DNA of 64,000 nucleotides from contig CM077151.1 of assembly GCA_039583875.1 (NCBI GenBank), forward strand, positions 105,356,609 to 105,420,608, in the 5' to 3' direction. Position numbers and translations under genes: made by a program. Positions 57,225 to 64,000 of the stretch are shown here, piece after piece. Within the stretch, counting starts at the first letter, position 1. Each line of letters opens with the position of its first letter. The stretch is from Platanthera guangdongensis (taxonomy: Eukaryota > Streptophyta > Magnoliopsida > Asparagales > Orchidaceae). Under the pieces are notes generated by a model that was given only the letters and a program-made list of their open reading frames with translations, ran no database searches and was not told the DNA's origin.

Positions 57225-57989
57225 ATGGGTTCCACTTCTGCCTCTGGTGATTCCGCTGCTGCTTCGCCTCTGCCACCTCGGGCTACTACTTCTGCTACTG
57301 ATCTTCTAGATGAACTTTGGATTACCATAATATCTCCCAATGGCAAAGGAAACTTTGTGGAATGGGTACATTCAGTACATTGGGTGCTCTAGACGAAAGG
57401 ACTTCTTCATCACTTGACCGGGGCTACTCCTGCGCTTCCCACTGATGAGTGGCTCTGTGATGACGACCATATGCAATCCTGGCTTCACAACTCTATGGAT
57501 ACCGAGCCTTACAGGATGGTCATGTATCATGACACGGCTAAGTCTATGTGGGAGGAACTCCATTCCTTCTATTTTGTCCAAAAAAACCTCCAACATTTGT
57601 TTGATATCATCACTGATCTTCAATCACTTGATCACGACATGCCAGGCGATATGACTTCATTCGTTGTCAAGGCTAAGACCCTTGTTGAGGCTTGGATACA
57701 ACACCAGCCACCTAGTACAGATTTGTTTGCCCAACGAGCACAAAACGAGGCCTTCGGGATTGTCATGATGATGCCAAGGGTCCCTTCTCATCTGCATAGT
57801 GTTCGAGCTCAGATCATCTCCTCCGCCACTACTCCCTCTCTCTCAGATGTCTGCTCAATGCTTCTGAAGGGCACCCCGCCGCCCGAGGCTCCTTTGCCTC
57901 TCTCTCCAGCTCTTTTACAGCTACCTTCACCACATCACTCCAATCGTGGCCCTTCAGCCCGTGGGGGTCACCATCCGTCTCGTAGATGA
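57225..57989 (+). pseudogene. Copia Gag
   Basis: It starts MGSTSASGDSAAASPLPP and shows GNFVEWVHSV, then a stop near 57390. The frame continues through MDTEPYRMVMYHDTAKSMW, LQSLDHDMPGDMTSFVVKAK and VPSHLHSVRAQIISSA, which is a UBN2-type copia gag. The zinc knuckle region after 57990 is not readable in one frame. It is close to the relic at 39609-40305. Confidence 0.85.
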
Positions 57990-59730
57990 GGATGTGCTGG
58001 CAAATCCTCCCTTAAATGCACTTTCTACAGTCGAGATAATCACTGGAGGCCACCTATTATTGTAATCATGGTCTGCCGCCCCACCTTGCTGCCTCTACTA
58101 AGGCCGAGTCTCCGCACTCTGCTTCTACTTCAGATTCTACAACCGCTCAGACTGACATTGATGCTCTCCGCATCTAGCTTCAGCACCTCCAAGAGGTGAT
58201 TGATCGCTCCTCGGGCTTCGTGGCTTCCATCGCTAATGAAGGTATATCTTGTCTATCTCGGAGTTCGCACTGGATCGTAGACTCTGGTGCCACCCACAAC
58301 ATTACTTCCCAGAAGCCACTGCAATACTTGGGATCTCCTCATCCCAAGTTCATCACTGTGGCTGATGGTGAATCCACCCCTATCTCAAGAGCTGCAGATA
58401 TCCATCTCACACACAACCTCTACTTAACCTCGGTTCTGCATGTTCCGGACTCCCTGTTTAATTTACTTTCTATTAGACGACTTACACAGGATCTTGATTT
58501 CCATGCTACATTCTCACCATCATCCTTTGTTGTGCAGGATCGACAAACGCATAATATTATTGGTATCAGATGGATGTCGCATGGGCTCTATCTTCTTGAT
58601 GTTCTTTCATCTGCTCTTTCTATTATCTCCTCGGTTGAGGGGCATCGTCGTCTCGGGCATGCTCCCCTCCAGATTCTCAAGCAAGCTCTTTTGTATGTCT
58701 CCTTGAATGAGTTTACTTGTGAATCTTCTATCTTTGGTAAACAACATCGAGTTTCCTTTAGTCTTGTTTGTCATCTGAGTACTACTCATCTATCAATTGT
58801 CCATTCTGATGATTACTCTCGTGTAACATTGTTATATTTACTGCGGGATCGTACCGAACTCACTTCTATATTTCGTACGTTCATTACTGAACTTCGTACT
58901 CTGTTCTCTTCTTCACTTAAAATCATTCGGACTGATAATGCGCGGGAGTATACGAGCCGAACGTTCTCCATAATTAGTGTTGAGTTTGTAATTATACATC
59001 AAACATCTTGTGCTTACACTCCTAAGCAAAATGATGTGGTTGAATGCAAAAATCGGCATCTCCTTGATATTGCTCGTTCCTTAATGCTTCAAATGCAAGT
59101 AATCATCGAATACTGGAACTTTGCAGTGTCGGATGCATGTCATCTCATCAACCGTCTACCTTACTCCGTTCGCCACTTCGCCACTCCATTTAGCCTCCTC
59201 TTTCCCTCTCACTCTTTGTTTCCTCTCGCACCGCAGGTGTTCGGGTGTGGCGCTATATCCATAATCTTGGTGCACCTACGGATAAATTCACACCTTGTGC
59301 AACCAAATGCATGTTCGTAGGGTACTCTCGCACTCAAAAAGGATATTTATGTTACTCTCCAATTGACCGGAAAGTGGTTGTTTCAACTGATGTTACTTTC
59401 TCGAAAAACCAATCCTTTCACTCGTCCACTTAAGTACCTCCACTTGTGCAACCCGTGTCTCGTCCTGCAATCCCTGTCATGACTTATCTACCTCCTCTTC
59501 TTCCAACACCACATGCAAACCAACCACCACCCAAACCACCACCCAAACCACCTCTCATCTGTGTCTGCACTCGTCGTAGTCCGAACTCCGGAGCCCAACC
59601 ACTGTTACCGTCTGCCAGTCCTATCTTGCGGCCAGCTGATCCCGCATCCCCTTCTACGGCTCATCCACTCGCAAACTACATTTCGTTACATCGGCTCTCT
59701 CCTCCTCTGCTAAAATTTGCTCTTGCTCTT
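57990..59730 (+). pseudogene. Copia protease-integrase, truncated by palindromic array
   Basis: The main frame (58196-59320) has the protease SHWIVDSGATHNITS, LNLLSIRRLTQDL-like tail, pre-integrase GHRRLGHAPLQILK and the core pieces LSIVHSD and DYSRVTLLYLL. About 25 residues are missing between these two blocks, so the core is deleted internally. IIRTDNAREYTS and the usual NGVAERK form (here NDVVECKNRHLL) follow. A shift near 59245 leads to PCATKCMFVGYSRTQKGYL. The Pro-rich linker and LANYISLHRLSPPLL come next; then the array starts at 59731. RT is absent. Confidence 0.85.
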
Positions 59731-61496
59731 TGTAATGACCTGGCCCGCTAAGAGCACAGCGCCGCCCGGCCCACCAGCAACCCATGGAGGACCCATGGCA
59801 CCATGGTGGTACAACCAGAATCTACAAGGCCTGCAGGTCGTACACCCCAACCAAATCTCCGCGTCTGTTTCTCAGCAGCGGGAGGTTATTGGCACGGGGC
59901 TTCGAACCCGCAATCCTTGATAAGAAACCTTCAACAGTTCTCATCACCAACTGCAGCTCAGTTGGTGATGAGAACTGTTGAAGGTTTCTTATCAAGGGTT
60001 GCGGGTTCAAAGCCCCGTGCCAACAACCTTTCGCTGCTGAGAAACAGGCGCGGAGATTTGGTTGGGGTGTACGGCCTGCAGGCCTTGTAGATTCCGGCTA
60101 TACCACTGTTGTGCCATGGGTCCTCCATGGGTTGCTGGTGGGCCAAGCAGCGTTGTGCTCCTAGCGGGCCAGGTCGTTACAAAAAAGTGCACTTTTTTGT
60201 AACGACCTGACCCGCTAGGAGAACAGCGCCTCCCGGCCCACCAGTAGCGCATGGAGGACCCATGACACCACGGTACTACGGTCGGAATCTACAAGGACTG
60301 CAGGTCGTACACCCCGAAGAATCTCCGGCCTGTTTCTCAGCACGGTGCATTGTTGCCATGGGGTTTCGAACCCGCAACCTTGATAAGACCCTCCTACAAA
60401 TAGGGCTCATCACCAACTGAGCTGTAGCTCATTTGGTGATGAGAACTGTTAAACGTTGCTTTTCAAGGGTTGCAGGTTTGAAGCCCTGTGCTAACAACCT
60501 TCCGCTGCTGAGAAATAGGCACGGAGATTTGGTTGGGCTGAACGGCTTGCAGGCCTTATAGATTCCTGCTGTACCACCGTAGCGCCATGGATCCTCCATG
60601 TGTTGCTGGTGGGTCGGGCGGCACTAGGGATCCTCCCTAAGGTCGTTACAAAAAAGTGCACTTTTTTGTAATGATCTGGCCCGCTAGGAGCACAACGTCG
60701 CCCGGCCCACCAGCAGCCCAAGGAGGACCTAAGGCGTCATGGTGGTACAGCCAGAATATACAGGGCCTGCAGGTCGTACACCCCAAAGCATCTCCGGCAT
60801 GTTTATCAGCACGGTGCATTGTTGCCACGGGGTTTCAAACCCGAGACCTTGATAAGTAGACTTTAGTACCGCTACTCATCACCAACTGAGTTGCAGCTCA
60901 GCTGGTGATGAGCCCTGTTTGCAGGAGGGTCTTATCAAGGTTGCAGGTTCGAAACCATGTGGCAACAACCTACCATTGCTGATAAACAGGCGCGGAGATT
61001 TGGTTGGGGTGTACGGCTTGCAGACCTTGTAGATTCCGACTATACCACCTGTGGTGCCAAGTTGCCTTCCTGGGCTGCGTGGTGGGTCGGGCGGCGTTGT
61101 GCTCCTAGCGGGCCAGGTCGTTACAAAAAGTGCACTTTTTTTGTAACGACCTGGCCCGCTAGGAGCACAGCGCCGCCTGACCCACCAGCAGCCCATGGAG
61201 GACCCATGGCACCACGGTGATACAGCCGGAATCTACAAGGCCTACAGGCCGTACACACCAACCAAATCTCTGCGCCTGTTTCTCAGCAGCGGAAGGTTGT
61301 TGGCACGGGGCTTCGAACCCGCAATCCTTGATAAGCAACCTTCAACAGTTGGTGATGAGAACTGTTGAAGGTTGTTTATCAAGGGTTGCGGGTTCGAAGC
61401 CCCGTGCCAACAACCTTCCATTGCGGAGAAACTTGTGCGAAGATTTGGTTGGGGTATACGACCTGCCGGCCGTGTAGATTCCGGCTGTACCACCTT
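59731..61496. repeat. Array of about four tRNA-like palindromes
   Basis: Units are 59731-60181, 60198-60650, 60667-61125 and 61142-61496 (the last cut short). Each starts TGTAAYGAYCTG and ends GGTCGTTACA, and is a near-palindrome of two monomers of about 225 bp, head-to-head. Centres have AGCTCAGTTGG (A-box-like, for example 59955-59965) and arms have GGTTCAAAGCC or GGTTCGAAGCC (B-box-like, for example 60004-60014). Adjacent units meet in AAAAAAGTGCACTTTTTT. The array interrupts the copia pol on its left and is interrupted by a gypsy LTR on its right. Confidence 0.85.
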
Positions 61497-62691
61497 TGAT
61501 GGAGACAGCCATCACGACGGCCAACTTGGTGATGAAGATGACTTCCATGGCGCACTTGGTGATCATGGGGTAGTGGCGGATGATGATGATGATCCACCGG
61601 CCAAAGACTTGCGGCACCGTAGCGGTCACGGCTACAATCTTCGCCCACGCAACAATATTTAAATTTAATTTATCTTGCTTGTTTGTGGTCTGCATTTATC
61701 CATTTATGTGGTTTGTATTAAACTATTTTATTTTTGTCATTTTGAACTTGTGGTGTGCGTTTAGCCACTAATTATGGGCTGCTAATAGCCCCTTGGATGT
61801 AAGCCTTATATAAGGCCAAAACTCTTTTTGTCATTTAGACAAATATTGAAATCAACCAAGAATTTTCCAAAACCTAATTTCCTATCTTCCCCCTCCCTCT
61901 CTCCTTGCCGCCACCCAAGGGTGTCTCCCCTCCTTCTAGCTCTTGCCGCCCCCCCCCCCCCCCCCTCTCTCTTCTTATTCTCTTTTCTTCCCTCATCACT
62001 TTTCCTTACTACATCCTCTCATGCATGTTCTTATCCAACAATCTCAAAGGTTTTCGGCCAACCTTCGAGGAGAAGATACAAGTGCAAGAAAGAAAGGCTT
62101 GGGTGAACTTTTACGACGTGAAGCGGGGAAGACGGACGAGTTCTTCATCCGTGGTGCGCTTCCTGCGGATTTCGAGGGAAGAGCGATTATTTCTTGTGGA
62201 TCCAAAAATCTCGGATCTACGTTTCCGAGAGGGGTAACGAAATTCCTACTCAAGAGATTTTCCCTCTTTGATAGTTCTTGTGGTGGGCGATTTTTGAGTG
62301 GATTTTCGAAGCCTTAATTTTCGAGGTATTACTCATAATAGATTTGTGATTTTCGTTTGTTTTCCGATAACTCCTGAGAGGATTGGCGATCCTCGCTTTT
62401 TCTTTAGTTGGGATCCTACCACTTTCGAATAGTGATTTCTTTGGTGGATCTATTTCAGTACAACTCCAAGCTCGTCGGAACCAATATCGTTCCTTTTAGT
62501 CGGAGAGGATTTTGTCCTATAGCTAATTCTGATCCACTTGCGGTTCGGCTACCCATAAGTTAGCGCGAGAGATAAATAAAAATCCATTGTATTTGCTGTG
62601 TTTCGTTAGTGTGCAGAAAAGAGGGCGTTGAACGTAGCGAGAGTCGTCGATACGCTGTCCGTATAGGATCTTTTAGGACGGGACTACATCA
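61497..62691 (+). repeat. Gypsy 5' LTR
   Basis: It starts TGATGGAGAC and ends GACTACATCA, giving matching TGATG...CATCA termini and about 1195 bp. A TATATAA box is at 61807-61813, and a run of 17 C is at 61949-61965. The 3' end is fixed by the primer site. The start is inferred from the terminal match and from the break in the palindromic array. Confidence 0.75.
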
Positions 62692-62695
62692 ATTT

Positions 62696-62707
62696 TGGTA
62701 TCAAAGC
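62696..62707 (+). other. Primer-binding site
   Basis: TGGTATCAAAGC lies four bases after the LTR end, one change from the usual gypsy TGGTATCAGAGC. Confidence 0.85.
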
Positions 62708-63061
62708 GAGGTTGTGTTGATTTCTCAATCGACACCATCCTTAAATCTTTCTGTCGTAGGGTTTTCGACTCTCACTTGGTTGTGCACGATCGGTAATATA
62801 CAACATAAACCTGAAATTTCTAAAATCTGGTCTGCGATTAGTAAAAACAAAAAAATATTTCAACAAAAAAATTACAAAACAATTCCTGAGAACTCTCCTT
62901 ATTTTTTTAAAGAACAAAAGCCTGAAAAAGTATTTTCGTTCGCCCAGTCGATAAGTGTTAAAAAATCCAACTTTATAAAATTATTCTGGACAAAACAACC
63001 ATTTCTCATGTTGTTCATGCGCACTAGGCTTGGCACGGAGTATCCCCCATCCGCTTCAAAT

Positions 63062-64000
63062 ATGGCAGACGACCATGATGATGAGCACGCTCCGGCAACA
63101 ATCGCGGAGCTTTGGGAAGAGTTTAACGTTAGGTTCGATGCACTCACCCAATTAATACAAGGGCTGGCGTTAAATCAAGCGGCGCCTCGAAATCACGGCG
63201 TTGGGATAAATCGACCGGGTCCCCAACCCCAGGCCGCCAACCAACGAGATGAAAGACAAAACTAACCTCGTGATCAGGACGATGAGCAAGCGCCTCGAGC
63301 CCCTTATGAGTTCGATGTAACTAGGGCCGTTAAGATTGATCCACCATCATACGATGGTATGGGTGAACCCCAAGTATTTTTAGACTGGATCATGGAGATC
63401 GAGTGCTATTTTGAGTGGCACAACCTGACGGACGGTGAGAAGGTGCGGGTTGCACGGATGAAACTTTTGGGTAGGGCCAAAACATTCTGGGTGAACAAAG
63501 AGAGGCGTCTAGGTACCGTGAATGGAGTACCCCCAATTGGGTGGGCTGCCATGAAAGCACTCCTGACTGACCAATATGTCCCTGCATATCACCAAACACA
63601 AATGTTCGATGAGTTGGCCACCCTTCGTCAGGGGGGCAAATCGGTAGCGGAGTACAGGGGACTCCTTAAGGATATGATGGTGCGTTGTGACGTCCGAGAA
63701 ATGCCCGAAGTTACACTCTCCCGTTTTCGTAAGGGACCCAACCCGGACATCCAAGGCAAGCTCCTGCGTTATGGTCATACGGACCTTAACACGACATTCA
63801 ATGCAGCCTTGGATATAGAAAAGCACCATGCCTACAAGTCCAAGGGACGAGCATTCCAGAAGGGAAAGTCCATTTTAGGACCCCCCACCTTTGTCCTCCA
63901 TGCGGGACAAGGGAAAGTTTCGATCGACTGATTCGAATTCCGTAGTCATTACCGCTAGGAACATCAGACATCCCACTGGTGAGAGAGTTCCGATAGGACG
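63062..64000 (+). pseudogene. Gypsy Gag, runs off the window
   Basis: The chosen start is the ATG at 63062 (MADDHDDEHAPATIAELWEE), since the upstream open frame is LTR and leader. A TAA at 63263-63265 stops the frame, which then continues in the same phase with YEFDVTRAVKIDPPSYDG, QVFLDWIMEIECYFEWH, VRVARMKLLGRAKTFW and YRGLLKDMMVRCDVRE. This is a typical plant gypsy gag. Near 63850-63930 the sense reading moves to another frame, and the zinc knuckle lies beyond the window. It is probably inactive unless the stop is a sequence error. Confidence 0.85.

Noticed and set aside
59955..60020. tRNA gene
   Set aside because: A- and B-box-like sequences are present, but I could not fold a normal cloverleaf, and the unit is part of a repeated palindrome.
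61372..61662. Open frame ending YNLRPRNNI, looking like a gypsy pol tail
   Set aside because: It spans the palindrome edge and the LTR start. The TGATG...CATCA termini place the end of this frame inside the LTR.

Overview
This is plant nuclear DNA, most likely from an angiosperm with a repeat-rich genome. Nearly every recognisable protein belongs to an LTR retrotransposon of plant Ty1/copia or Ty3/gypsy type. Primer sites match the initiator-tRNA-Met type (TGGTATCAGAG) at most elements, and target duplications are 5 bp. I found no intact cellular gene, no functional rRNA or tRNA gene and no CRISPR array. I could not identify the species.

Layout. (1) 1-1019 is the 3' end and LTR of a copia element, inserted in a gypsy gag; the gypsy relic runs 1020-3292. 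(2) 3293-7440 is a rearranged, minus-strand copia relic, followed by about 3 kb of unassigned DNA (7441-10440). (3) 10441-25300 is a nest: a plus-strand copia relic is split by an alternating inverted array with 5S-rRNA-like and tRNA-like Pol III promoter sequences; that array is split by a minus-strand chromodomain gypsy (11101-24361, duplication GTCAC); the gypsy integrase is split by a non-coding large LTR element (12221-20060, duplication TGGCC). (4) 26082-38539 is a short copia LTR split by a young 12.3-kb minus-strand copia element (26108-38391, duplication TAGAC; LTRs differ by about five substitutions and one 6-bp indel). It has full-length gag and pol and a large third ORF. (5) 38540-42786 is a copia relic whose pol lies inverted relative to its gag, with one 433-bp palindrome (41680-42112) inserted. 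(6) 42787-55462 is an older, diverged sibling of the young element (12.7 kb, duplication GAATC) with the same gag-pol-ORF3 plan but many stops. (7) 55736-59730 holds two copia relics in opposite orientation. (8) 59731-61496 is an array of about four palindromes with tRNA-like promoter boxes. (9) 61497-64000 is the 5' LTR, primer site and gag of another gypsy element, which appears to have inserted into the last palindrome.

The two most unusual signals. First, the sibling copia elements at 26108-38391 and 42787-55462 carry dozens of short dyad-symmetric motifs (CGTCGA ... TCGACG). These sit in the LTRs, in the pol-ORF3 spacer and inside the gag coding sequence. The outer base pair differs between the siblings in a symmetric way (A...T in one, T...A in the other). 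Both elements also carry a long third ORF that does not look like an envelope protein. Second, two related families of alternating inverted repeats join tail-to-tail through a palindrome built on GTGCAC between A and T runs. One appears to combine a tRNA-like A box, a 5S internal control region and a tRNA-like B box.
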